Positions 8,182 through 15,185 of a stretch of 40,287 bases of DNA are shown piece by piece. The notes under the pieces were generated by a model, which did no database searches, was not told where the DNA came from, and worked only from the letters and a program-made list of their open reading frames with translations. Location: IMG/VR virus record IMGVR_UViG_3300030838_000024, positions 1 through 40,287 of that record; one strand, given 5' to 3'. Positions within the stretch are counted from its first letter, which is position 1, and each line of letters starts with the position of its first letter. Both the position numbers and the translations under genes were made by a program. The stretch is from a virus.

Positions 8182-9120
8182 TTAGTCCGTTATTTCAACT
8201 TTATAGTTAATCATAGCTATGTATAGGTGTTCAGGAATCTGATCTTTATAATCATTTGCTACTTGCTTAATTCGATTTTCCTTAAATTCTTTATAAGATT
8301 GAAATGCTTCTATTTTAGTATCAAATGTCCCAAGATATATACTTTTATTATTCTTATCTGTGCCTTTTGCTCTAATTTTCCCATCTTTCTTATTTAAACT
8401 AACACCAATAGGAAAATCCCCTCTATAATTCTTTCTATTAATAAACAAATTATTTATCCTTTCTGGAACAAAACAACAAGTATCAGGTGAATATATTTTA
8501 TTTCCCTTAATTAGAATATCTTTATCAAGACACATTTTCTCTCCTTCTATCTCATAATAATTTTCTTTATACCAGCGTACAAAATTCTCAAAATTGTACC
8601 ATTCTTCTGCTACAATACAATCTTTATATGTAGGATATTTTTCTTTATACTTTTTACTATAACATCTAGTCATCATACTATTCCACTTATAGTATTCTTT
8701 ACTTGTACTATTGTTTTCGTTTAAAACACTTACCTTATGGGCAATTCTATTAGTACAATTACTAACTTTTCCTTTTTTAAAATTGTCATATTGCGTTTTA
8801 ACTCTATATCCACCTTCAAATTCAACTATAATATTTTGTGTATTAATGTACTCTACAATAGTCATTTTAATACCATGATTGTTATATTTTACTTCTCCAG
8901 TTCTATCAATAAGACATGCCCTTTTAGAATTTTGTTTTTCATAGTCTGAATTTTTTATTAATCCTCTTTTAAAATTATTATATGTTTTATTATAAGATAT
9001 GTAACCATCTTCAAACTCAATATCTACATCGTTACATCCTCGATATTCTTTAATCCACATCCTTAGCCCTTGAGTGTTAATATTTTCTTCACCTATTCTA
9101 TTTAATAATTTTTCTTTCAT
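8182..9120 (-). CDS. HNH/AP2-type homing endonuclease, 312 aa
   Basis: Two tandem copies of a short beta domain (about residues 8-56 and 71-119; each ends V-x-F-E-x-G-Y ... Y-x-N-F-K-x-G). An HNH-like core follows (about 143-225: W-x-S-M-M-x-R-C-Y, W-x-N-F-x-x-F, L-D-K-D-I-L, G-N-K-I-Y-S-P-x-T-C-x-F-V-P), then an AP2-like DNA-binding segment (about 232-275). The start is ATG 9120; AAAGGAG lies before it and would fall inside the longer TTG frame. It is paralogous to 15532-16491. It probably spreads as a mobile endonuclease gene between phage genes. Confidence 0.85.
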   Translation of the reverse strand: MKEKLLNRIGEENINTQGLRMWIKEYRGCNDVDIEFEDGYISYNKTYNNFKRGLIKNSDYEKQNSKRACLIDRTGEVKYNNHGIKMTIVEYINTQNIIVEFEGGYRVKTQYDNFKKGKVSNCTNRIAHKVSVLNENNSTSKEYYKWNSMMTRCYSKKYKEKYPTYKDCIVAEEWYNFENFVRWYKENYYEIEGEKMCLDKDILIKGNKIYSPDTCCFVPERINNLFINRKNYRGDFPIGVSLNKKDGKIRAKGTDKNNKSIYLGTFDTKIEAFQSYKEFKENRIKQVANDYKDQIPEHLYIAMINYKVEITD

Positions 9121-9155
9121 TATTTTTCTCCTTTTCAATTTACTTTTAAACTAAC

Positions 9156-9195
9156 AAGAGAGTAATTCCAAGATTTCTCCCAGTCTTACTCTCTT
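9156..9195 (-). terminator. Hairpin after the peptide gene
   Basis: A perfect 10-bp inverted repeat, AAGAGAGTAA (9156-9165) with TTACTCTCTT (9186-9195), 20-nt loop. It lies between the 39-aa peptide gene and the HNH gene. Only a short T-rich tract follows on the minus strand, so it is a terminator or a binding site. Confidence 0.5.
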
Positions 9196-9223
9196 ATTGA
9201 TACCGACTTCTAATTAATAATGA

Positions 9224-9343
9224 TTATCCACGGTCAGAAGGACCAGCCCATGCAACTAATGTAGTAACGATCATTGATGTAATTATTATAGCCATCATCA
9301 TAAAGTATTTAACTCTAGCTTTTGTGTTTTTGCTTATCTTCAT
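9224..9343 (-). CDS. Secreted or membrane peptide precursor, 39 aa
   Basis: Basic N-terminus (K-I-S-K-N-T-K-A-R-V-K), then a hydrophobic stretch at residues 14-33, then a short C-terminal tail A-G-P-S-D-R-G. A very strong GGAGAGGTG ribosome site is present. The layout, export signal plus a short polar tail, matches precursors of RRNPP-type signalling peptides (Phr, NprX, PapR, AimP), whose mature 5-7-mers come from the C-terminus. It lies 93 nt after an all-helical gene in the same direction. It could also be a small toxin; signalling is inference. Confidence 0.7.
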   Translation of the reverse strand: MKISKNTKARVKYFMMMAIIITSMIVTTLVAWAGPSDRG

Positions 9344-9377
9344 TTTTGTTCACCTCTCCTCCATATGTACTATTAGC

Positions 9378-9392
9378 ATAAGATTTACTTAT
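9378..9392 (-). promoter_or_regulatory. Inverted repeat upstream of the peptide gene
   Basis: ATAAG and CTTAT flank 5 nt, about 35 nt before the peptide start. TTTACA and TATGCT-like boxes overlap it, so a weak separate promoter with an operator is possible. Confidence 0.3.
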
Positions 9393-9436
9393 ACTAAATT
9401 GTAAATATGGAAGAAATTATCTTTTGTTTATTTAAT

Positions 9437-10090
9437 TTAGCTTACTTTATTATTTCTTTTTTCTTCTTCTTTTAATAACAATACATTTTTATATAATGCA
9501 ACATCTGTTTTTTTAATTTCTTTTTCAAAACATTCAAATTGATCTTGATATTGTTTATTATTGTTATGTAATAATATGTCCATTATTTGTAGGACAATAT
9601 TATCATTACGCTCTAGCAAACTTATATTAAATTTTGCTGTTAATTTATTAAAATAACCCATTGTATCATTTGGAGTGCATGTTTTAAACGCATCATAATA
9701 TTCCTCATATGCTTTTATTTTCTCCTCATTGCTCAATTCATCTTTATAACTATCTATATAATTATTAAGGGCTTTACTATACTTGTGTTTATTCTCTTTT
9801 TTATAATTAGGAATTGAATTCAATTCATCTAATAGTAATTTCGAATGTAATTTTGCTGATTGTAAGTGTTCAGGCTTTTTGGTTAATAGTTCTGCCACAA
9901 CTAATCCATTTAATAACAATCTCCTGTTTTCTATTTTTTTTAATTTGTCGTGCATTTGAAGAAATAATTTTTGTAATTCAATTATTGCTTTATCTATATC
10001 ACCTTTTTTACCATTAACCCCGTCCCAAATATCATATGCCTCATCTAATTTCTTTTTAAATAGTCGTTCAATGGCATCTTCATTTATCAT
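9437..10090 (-). CDS. All-helical, possibly TPR-like protein, 217 aa
   Basis: Predicted almost wholly alpha-helical by inspection, with repeated helix pairs (I-E-L-Q-K-L-F-L-Q-M, Y-S-K-A-L-N-N-Y-I, K-I-K-A-Y-E-E-Y-Y-D-A-F) that look like degenerate tetratricopeptide units. No HTH is seen. It lies 31 nt after the MazF-like gene and before the 39-aa peptide gene. By position it could be a peptide receptor, a toxin partner or neither; it is shorter than Rap/AimR receptors (about 380 aa). AAAGGGG is the ribosome site. Family not established. Confidence 0.7.
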   Translation of the reverse strand: MINEDAIERLFKKKLDEAYDIWDGVNGKKGDIDKAIIELQKLFLQMHDKLKKIENRRLLLNGLVVAELLTKKPEHLQSAKLHSKLLLDELNSIPNYKKENKHKYSKALNNYIDSYKDELSNEEKIKAYEEYYDAFKTCTPNDTMGYFNKLTAKFNISLLERNDNIVLQIMDILLHNNNKQYQDQFECFEKEIKKTDVALYKNVLLLKEEEKRNNKVS

Positions 10091-10121
10091 CTTAATGCAA
10101 CCCCTTTAATCCTCATATATT

Positions 10122-10892
10122 TTACATGACTACAGATTCATCTCCTGTTTTATATATTTTATAATAATCTCTATAGTCTAATCCATTTTCTTTACAAATG
10201 TCTTCTAGTTCCATTAAAAATATTTCTCTTTCTTCTAATAAATGTTTGACTAAACTTTCAGTCTTTCTTCTTGCTATGGCTTTTTCATAAGTGTGTATGT
10301 CTTCTAATTTTTCTTCTAATCTAATTCTTATTTCTTTATTTAATTTCTCCAATGGCGTTTTCTCTTTTAAATCTCCTAATTGAATGTTTCGGGCATTATC
10401 TATGCGTTTCATGGTCAATTCGTCCACAGTACCAACATAAGTAAGCAAATCATATCTAACGTCTATAGTTGTTATTTGTTCTGTAAGAACTAGAGATTTT
10501 TCTTTTAAACCAAAATTCTCAATCTCGACGTGAACAGGAATATTAGCTTTTGACGATACTTTGCTTGTGATTGGGAATCCATTTACGATAGTTGAATATT
10601 GATTACTTAAACTATTTGAGGTTATTAAAAATGGACGTATATTACATTGGCAACTACCATTCCTTTTCCCTAAATTAACATACCAAATTTCACATCTTTT
10701 TGCTCTTTTAATCTCTCTATATTTTGTTTCGTTATTTAATTTATTATTACTATAACTACTCATTAGTTGATCAATTCTTTTGGTGTCCACAACTCCTCCT
10801 TTATTTGGAACATCATTTATAGCTATTTCTTTTTCTGCCAATTTATCTCTTAATTCTTTTAATCTATTATCATTTTCTAATAAAGTTAGCAT
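10122..10892 (-). CDS. MazF/PemK-like toxin-domain protein, 256 aa
   Basis: Residues about 64-170 form a MazF/PemK domain: R-C-E-I-W-Y-V-N-L-G at the start, I-R-P-F-L-I-T-S-N (Arg86), P-I-T-S-K (Thr109) and the L-T-E-Q-I-T-T-I-D strand. The Arg and Thr used by MazF RNases are kept. Unlike ordinary MazF (about 115 aa), it has a 60-residue helical N-terminal extension and a coiled C-terminal tail (170-240). No MazE-like gene is adjacent; a helical gene follows by 31 nt. The start is ATG 10892 behind GGAAGGTGG, not the longer TTG frame. Three tandem promoters precede it. RNase activity is inferred. Confidence 0.85.
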   Translation of the reverse strand: MLTLLENDNRLKELRDKLAEKEIAINDVPNKGGVVDTKRIDQLMSSYSNNKLNNETKYREIKRAKRCEIWYVNLGKRNGSCQCNIRPFLITSNSLSNQYSTIVNGFPITSKVSSKANIPVHVEIENFGLKEKSLVLTEQITTIDVRYDLLTYVGTVDELTMKRIDNARNIQLGDLKEKTPLEKLNKEIRIRLEEKLEDIHTYEKAIARRKTESLVKHLLEEREIFLMELEDICKENGLDYRDYYKIYKTGDESVVM

Positions 10893-10982
10893 TACGACCA
10901 CCTTCCGCTTAATTAATTCCTTCTTAATTTCCAATTAAAATTACTTTTTTATATACTTTAATTTGTTTCATCTCATGTTTAA

Positions 10983-11011
10983 ATTTTACTGCTAATTCCA
11001 TTTCTTGTCAA
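10983..11011 (-). promoter_or_regulatory. Promoter P3 of the MazF-like operon
   Basis: Minus-strand TTGACA and TAAAAT, 17-nt spacer. Closest of three tandem promoters, about 85 nt of leader to the ATG at 10892. An AAACAAATTAA element follows in the leader. Confidence 0.7.
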
Positions 11012-11083
11012 TACCTTTTTCCAATTATTTATAATTTATTTTTAACTTCTTTATTAATTTGTTTTGTCAATTCCTATATTCTT

Positions 11084-11112
11084 ATATTACTACTTATTTC
11101 CAAACCTGTCAA
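11084..11112 (-). promoter_or_regulatory. Promoter P2 of the MazF-like operon
   Basis: Minus-strand TTGACA and TAATAT, 17-nt spacer. It is similar to P3 in spacer (TGGAA then AG just before the -10), so the two may be duplicated units. Confidence 0.7.
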
Positions 11113-11173
11113 TAACCTTTTTAAATATTTTTTGTTTATACAATAATTTGTTTAATATCTTGTCCATGAGTTA

Positions 11174-11202
11174 ATAATACACCTACCTGAATACAATGTC
11201 AA
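11174..11202 (-). promoter_or_regulatory. Promoter P1 of the MazF-like operon
   Basis: Minus-strand TTGACA and TATTAT, 17-nt spacer. It lies immediately below the terminator of 11280-12437 and about 280 nt above the MazF-like start, with no gene between. Confidence 0.7.
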
Positions 11203-11245
11203 CAACTATTTAATAAATTAATGTAATAAGTTTTAGACTTTAAAA

Positions 11246-11278
11246 TATAAAAGAAAGACTAGAAATTACTTCTAGTCT
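11246..11278 (-). terminator. Strong terminator of the 13863-11280 operon
   Basis: A perfect 9-bp stem, AGACTAGAA with TTCTAGTCT, directly after the stop codon, followed on the minus strand by TTCTTTTAT. Confidence 0.85.
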
Positions 11279-11279
11279 A

Positions 11280-12437
11280 CTACTCTATATCAACAGCGTC
11301 AAAGCCGATTGATGCACAAATATCTTTAACTGTTTGATATGAGTTTGGATCTATTACTTTAAACTCTGCTGTTTTAGCTTTAAAACTTCCTGTTTGTCGC
11401 TTGATAACATTATCTCCAGTCAAACTCTCATATCTCTTTCTCATCATAGCGACTGATGTAGCATTAATTTTAGATTCATTGAAAATCTTAATTATAGCTT
11501 CAATATCATATGAACTAATCTTTCTCTCTTTTCTAATTTGTAATAATAATTCAAACTCTCTAGTAAATAATAAATCGTTAAAAGAAATTCTATCTATTTT
11601 TTCTGCATCTATTACTTCTTCTTTTCGTTTTTTATTTAATAATTTAAACGCAGTAAACACTCTACTATTTACAGTATTATAATTAGCTATTTCTCTCGTA
11701 TTAATTACATATGCGTCAGATTGGAATAATTGTTTTATTGATTCTTCTTCTACAATACTATCTACTTCTAATAAAAACTCTATAAATCTATCATCAATCG
11801 GCATCAATGTTATAAACTCTTCATTCTCATTATAAACACTGATAAATTTGTTTACTACATCTATATCTTTATATCTCAATCGTCTCATATAAATCACTTC
11901 TCTACCTAAAACACCATATCGAGCTAATAATAGTGGCTTTATATTTTCTGAACCAACACACTCTTTCATTTCTCTCATTAAACTATAAAATTCATCCATA
12001 TTGTATAATTTAGTTTGAAGTAGTTTTTTACTAGATTTTAGAGTCTTCATAGATTCTACTCCGGACAATGGGTTAACAGATATATCCCCTTTTTCAATAT
12101 AGTATTCAAAATACTTATTAACAAACAGTTTTATAGTTCCCATTGTACTCTCCATAGCATATATGAAGCTATTTAGCATAGATACTACTTCGTTACTCTT
12201 AAAGTCTTTTAAATCTTTATTTTTAGCAACTTCATAATCATGGATATTGTTATTATAAACCGACCATAAAGGCTTTTTAGTTATTTCGTCCTCATAAGTA
12301 TTATTTAACCACACAATCTTATCTATTTGAAATTGGTCATATTCACCTAAGATTCTTTGCTTTTCCTTTTCTGTTGCTTCAGGTGTATCTCTTTCGTATT
12401 TTTGACCTATAAATTCTAAATTTTCTTTAAGCAACAC
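11280..12437 (-). CDS. Tyrosine-recombinase-fold protein lacking the catalytic residues, 385 aa
   Basis: Residues about 80-125 resemble a core-binding (SAM-like) domain. Residues 165-200 (L-L-L-A-R-Y-G-V-L-G-R-E-V ... Y-K-D-I-D) match the start of the recombinase catalytic domain, where T-G-L-R-x-S-E is expected; the catalytic Arg position is Leu. I see no H-x-x-R-H box and no terminal Tyr. Inactive recombinase-fold proteins can be DNA-binding repressors, as with MrpR (YopR) of SPbeta. It overlaps the DGxHR gene by 11 nt. Start GTG 12437 behind GGAGGTG. The fold call is inference from motif spacing. Confidence 0.65.
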   Translation of the reverse strand: MLLKENLEFIGQKYERDTPEATEKEKQRILGEYDQFQIDKIVWLNNTYEDEITKKPLWSVYNNNIHDYEVAKNKDLKDFKSNEVVSMLNSFIYAMESTMGTIKLFVNKYFEYYIEKGDISVNPLSGVESMKTLKSSKKLLQTKLYNMDEFYSLMREMKECVGSENIKPLLLARYGVLGREVIYMRRLRYKDIDVVNKFISVYNENEEFITLMPIDDRFIEFLLEVDSIVEEESIKQLFQSDAYVINTREIANYNTVNSRVFTAFKLLNKKRKEEVIDAEKIDRISFNDLLFTREFELLLQIRKERKISSYDIEAIIKIFNESKINATSVAMMRKRYESLTGDNVIKRQTGSFKAKTAEFKVIDPNSYQTVKDICASIGFDAVDIE

Positions 12438-13863
12438 GTAGCACCTCCACTGTTAAATTTGCAAAATAATTATACACATCTTTATAATTACACGTATTTG
12501 GACTATTCTTTAATTTTAATTTTTTTAGTTCAGATTCTGGAATTGAATATATATTATCAACAATCTCATCTATCCTATTATAATCTCCTAGTACTCTCAT
12601 TGTATTTGCAATCGCAAGATAACCAACAAACATATTGCAGTCTAAAAGACTACTGTTATTTTTCATTTCTTCTATATCATCATTAAAATATTTAAATTTC
12701 AATGTATCAATTAATTCATCAATTGTTGAACCCAATTTTTTTGATATATCTCTAACTAATCCTTTTTTCTCTACAGGAATTTCGGTTAATGTTAAAGCAT
12801 CTAATAATATAGTTTTATAAGTTAACTTTCTTACCATTTTACGTTCTTCAAAATTTAATGCAATTTCGTCTTTTAATACTGTTGAATTCTCTTCAATTAA
12901 TTTCAAGAAATCTACATCATCGCCTTGTTTAAATCCTTTAATAAATTCAGGATTTGTATCTGATCTCTCGAATATTTGTCTGATTAATTCTTGAGCATCA
13001 GATAAACTTCTCAATACAACCCTAATATCTAGACCACCTTGTAATATAGCACCGTTATTTTGTGCTTTATACTGTTCTACAGCTTGATATACTGCTAACA
13101 TTCTATGAAAACCATCTAACATATCTATAACTGTGAAAGTCTCACTATCTAAATCATAATTCGGACTTACATATAAAGTTCCTACATTTGGGTATTTTTC
13201 TTCATCTATTGATTCATAATGGCGATTAGGTTCAAAATTTTCCTCTCCTTCAGCAAGTCTAATATTCACAATTATTTGAGTATCTTCTAATTTTTTGGTT
13301 TTAGACAATAATAAATTTGTCATTGCGTCAACATTTTTCTGATTAATATCAATAATTCTAACTGAATCGTCTTTAGTCCCTAACGATTTTGTCTTGTATG
13401 CTCTCTGAGATAATTTGTTATATCTGAATAGTACAAATTTAATATAATTATAGATTTGTTCATATGTGATTCGCCCAACATAGTTATAATTATCTACTTT
13501 TTGCATAAAAGGCAATACTACTTGTGTTACCTTCTTCTCTACATTAGTAAAACTATTATAGTCTAAAATATCTGTATCGCTAAAATATTTTCTATAGTTT
13601 AATTTTTCTAATGCTAAAACCTCATAGCAAACCTTAGTAATAGCAATTTTTTCTTCTTTAGATAATTTGTTTAATTTAACTGAACCGTCTAAAAACAATC
13701 CTGCTGTGATGTTTGTATTCAAATTCTTTTTAGCCAATTCTACATTAATTGATTTAATCAGCCCTTTATTTTTAAATTCTTTATTAACCACATTTTCTAA
13801 TTCTTTATTTAAATTGTCCTGACTATAAATCATGACTTCTTGTTGTCCTTGTTTAAGTTCCAT
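12427..13863 (-). CDS. DGxHR (ParB/DGQHR-like) protein, 478 aa
   Basis: Residues 247-260 read I-D-M-L-D-G-F-H-R-M-L-A-V-Y, the signature of ParB/DGQHR-type domains (usually DGQHR or DGHRR), with a helix after it and the partner region D-I-R-V-V-L-R about 30 residues later. Such domains occur in ParB CTPases, the DndB family and phage nucleoid proteins. The N-terminal 240 residues are unassigned; the C-terminal 150 residues are helical. Start ATG 13863 with GAAGGAG. First gene of a two-gene operon with the recombinase-fold protein; the pairing suggests segregation or repression, not proven. Confidence 0.75.
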   Translation of the reverse strand: MELKQGQQEVMIYSQDNLNKELENVVNKEFKNKGLIKSINVELAKKNLNTNITAGLFLDGSVKLNKLSKEEKIAITKVCYEVLALEKLNYRKYFSDTDILDYNSFTNVEKKVTQVVLPFMQKVDNYNYVGRITYEQIYNYIKFVLFRYNKLSQRAYKTKSLGTKDDSVRIIDINQKNVDAMTNLLLSKTKKLEDTQIIVNIRLAEGEENFEPNRHYESIDEEKYPNVGTLYVSPNYDLDSETFTVIDMLDGFHRMLAVYQAVEQYKAQNNGAILQGGLDIRVVLRSLSDAQELIRQIFERSDTNPEFIKGFKQGDDVDFLKLIEENSTVLKDEIALNFEERKMVRKLTYKTILLDALTLTEIPVEKKGLVRDISKKLGSTIDELIDTLKFKYFNDDIEEMKNNSSLLDCNMFVGYLAIANTMRVLGDYNRIDEIVDNIYSIPESELKKLKLKNSPNTCNYKDVYNYFANLTVEVLRVA

Positions 13864-13918
13864 AAAAATTCACTCCTTCATTAATATATTATTTATATTA
13901 TTAACATCTATATTAATT

Positions 13919-13947
13919 ATTATACTCGTTCAACAAATTAAATGCAA
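13919..13947 (-). promoter_or_regulatory. Promoter of the DGxHR/recombinase-fold operon
   Basis: Minus-strand TTGCAT and TATAAT with 17-nt spacing, about 50 nt before the ATG at 13863. Confidence 0.7.
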
Positions 13948-13950
13948 CAA

Positions 13951-13996
13951 AAAAAGTAATAAAATAATTACTATTTTTATTATTTTATTACTTTTT
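13951..13996. terminator. Large perfect hairpin between 14026-14316 and 12427-13863
   Basis: An 18-bp perfect inverted repeat, AAAAAGTAATAAAATAAT (13951-13968) with its complement at 13979-13996 and a 10-nt loop. A-tracts and T-tracts on both sides make it a plausible bidirectional terminator. Confidence 0.75.
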
Positions 13997-14025
13997 ATTA
14001 TATAATATTAAATTGTTCTTGTCCA

Positions 14026-14316
14026 TCATTTGGTAATTTTAATTCTTATGACTCTCTTGCCATATTCCAATATTAATATTTCATCTATGTAGTCACATTT
14101 TTTAAAGCTATCATTCTCTATTTCTATATCCATTATACTAATTCCTATAGTACCCCAGAAATCTTTAGCCTTACACAGTAGATTTTGTCTATTCTCTTCT
14201 ATTAATAGATTTTTATTATTTTGTTGAGCCATGAAAATATAACCTAGTATATTATCTACATTTATTCCTCTTTCTTTATTTTGTATTTGTTTAATTTTTT
14301 CTACTCTCATTTCCAT
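14026..14316 (-). CDS. Hypothetical protein, 96 aa
   Basis: Not recognised. The N-terminus is a basic helix, followed by mixed alpha/beta sequence. ATG start behind AAAGGGGTG. It is a single-gene unit between the promoter at 14393-14420 and the hairpin at 13951-13996, divergent from the HTH gene at 14595. Its position on the other side of the divergent control region suggests it is a target or partner of that regulator. Confidence 0.7.
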   Translation of the reverse strand: MEMRVEKIKQIQNKERGINVDNILGYIFMAQQNNKNLLIEENRQNLLCKAKDFWGTIGISIMDIEIENDSFKKCDYIDEILILEYGKRVIRIKITK

Positions 14317-14392
14317 TCTCGCACCCCTTTAATTATTTTTTGATTTTATATATTAAAACAAATTAATGGTTTAAACTTATTTTCAATTTCAT

Positions 14393-14420
14393 TTTATAAC
14401 AAATTAATATAGTATGTCAA
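14393..14420 (-). promoter_or_regulatory. Promoter for 14026-14316
   Basis: Minus-strand TTGACA and TATAAA, 16-nt spacer that itself contains TATATTAATTTGT. It faces away from the plus-strand HTH gene promoter. Confidence 0.6.
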
Positions 14421-14490
14421 GTTGTTTTTGGAATTATTTACATTTTGTTCATTGTTATATGAATTAATGATATTTTTCCATTGTAATACT

Positions 14491-14515
14491 ATTTTCGGAT
14501 ATTATTAACGAAAAT
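14491..14515. promoter_or_regulatory. Operator-like inverted repeat A
   Basis: ATTTTCG (14491-14497) and CGAAAAT (14509-14515), 11 nt apart, between the divergent promoters of 14026-14316 and 14595-14804. Confidence 0.4.
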
Positions 14516-14531
14516 CGGATTCACTTTTGTA

Positions 14532-14560
14532 AACATGTTGTAAATATTATCCAACATGTT
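14532..14560. promoter_or_regulatory. Operator-like inverted repeat B
   Basis: AACATGTTG (14532-14540) and CAACATGTT (14552-14560) form a perfect 9-bp inverted repeat, 11 nt apart. It overlaps the -35 and spacer of the HTH gene promoter, a typical autoregulation layout. Confidence 0.6.
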
Positions 14561-14567
14561 ATAGAAT
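14538..14567 (+). promoter_or_regulatory. Promoter for the HTH gene 14595-14804
   Basis: TTGTAA and TAGAAT, 18-nt spacer, on the plus strand, overlapping inverted repeat B. Confidence 0.45.
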
Positions 14568-14594
14568 AAGAGCAAAGGAGTTGTAAAAGTAAAT

Positions 14595-14804
14595 ATGGTT
14601 AGGATGAGGTTACATATTCTGATGGCTGAACGTGGCATCACTCAAAAACAACTATCTCTTATTGTTGGGATCAGGCAAGGAACATTAAGTGGTTATTGTT
14701 CAAATAATTATAAACATATTGTAAATACACATATAAATAAGTTATGTACTTACTTTAATTGCAGTATTTCAGATTTAATTGAATATAAACAAGATAATTC
14801 TTAA
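14595..14804 (+). CDS. Cro/CI-type HTH regulator, 69 aa
   Basis: A single small HTH domain: R-G-I-T-Q-K-Q-L-S-L-I-V-G-I-R-Q-G-T-L-S-G-Y (about residues 13-34) is the DNA-recognition unit, and the C-terminal C-S-I-S-D-L-I-E-Y is typical of short Xre/Cro-like proteins. One of only two plus-strand genes. The GGAG site is 14 nt before ATG, longer than usual. Flanked by operator-like repeats and followed by a terminator. A LexA-boxed promoter downstream points antisense into it. Likely one arm of a switch. Confidence 0.85.
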   Translation: MVRMRLHILMAERGITQKQLSLIVGIRQGTLSGYCSNNYKHIVNTHINKLCTYFNCSISDLIEYKQDNS

Positions 14805-14840
14805 AGATTAGATATTAATATTTTTATCTAGTCTTTTTAT
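14804..14840 (+). terminator. Terminator of 14595-14804
   Basis: AAGATTAGAT and ATCTAGTCTT pair with one G-U, followed by T5 on the plus strand. It starts at the stop codon. Confidence 0.7.
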
Positions 14841-14856
14841 TTTCCATATTTTAGTA

Positions 14857-14870
14857 CGAATGTTTGTTCT
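14857..14870. promoter_or_regulatory. Second, weaker LexA-like box
   Basis: CGAATGTTTGTTCT: half-sites GAAT and GTTC around 4 nt. It is less perfect than 14889-14902 and lies at about the start point of the minus-strand promoter. Confidence 0.35.
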
Positions 14871-14878
14871 CTATTGTT

Positions 14879-14907
14879 ATTATATTACAGAACGTGCGTT
14901 TGGTCAA
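14879..14907 (-). promoter_or_regulatory. Strong minus-strand promoter overlapped by a LexA-like box
   Basis: TTGACC and TATAAT with exact 17-nt spacing on the minus strand. The spacer contains AGAACGTGCGTTTG (14889-14902), a GAAC-N4-GTTT SOS-box core of the Gram-positive LexA type. It fires toward the 3' end of the HTH gene 14595-14804, giving an antisense transcript. No gene begins immediately downstream. Confidence 0.65.
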
Positions 14908-15000
14908 TGCAAATTTTAACTATTCCGTATTTTGATAAATATTTAACAAATTTATATACATTAAGATAAATTTTTATCAAGGTATTGTCTAAGTATTATT

Positions 15001-15031
15001 ATGTTCATTATGTTCATTGTCTATGTTCATT
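15001..15031. repeat. Three direct repeats ATGTTCATT
   Basis: Copies at 15001-15009, 15010-15018 and 15023-15031. TGTTCATTG also occurs near 14450. A 14-bp palindrome, ATTATCATGATAAT, follows at 15047-15060, and AGTTTG/CAAACT at 15061-15081. These look like protein-binding sites of the switch region. Confidence 0.5.
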
Positions 15032-15118
15032 TTCTATTATACACTAATTATCATGATAATAGTTTGACTCACAGGCAAACTTTAAGCTAAAGATATGTAA
15101 ATTACCAATATTTATTCA

Positions 15119-15148
15119 TTGATTCGACAATAACTTTCATGATATAAT
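15119..15148 (+). promoter_or_regulatory. Promoter for the HTH gene 15186-15479
   Basis: TTGATT and TATAAT, 18-nt spacer. It is bracketed by a TTCGACAA (15123-15130) and TTGTCGAA (15166-15173) inverted repeat, suggesting autoregulation. Confidence 0.55.
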
Positions 15149-15185
15149 AATGAAAATAATAACTTTTGTCGAAAGGGTCTAGTTA

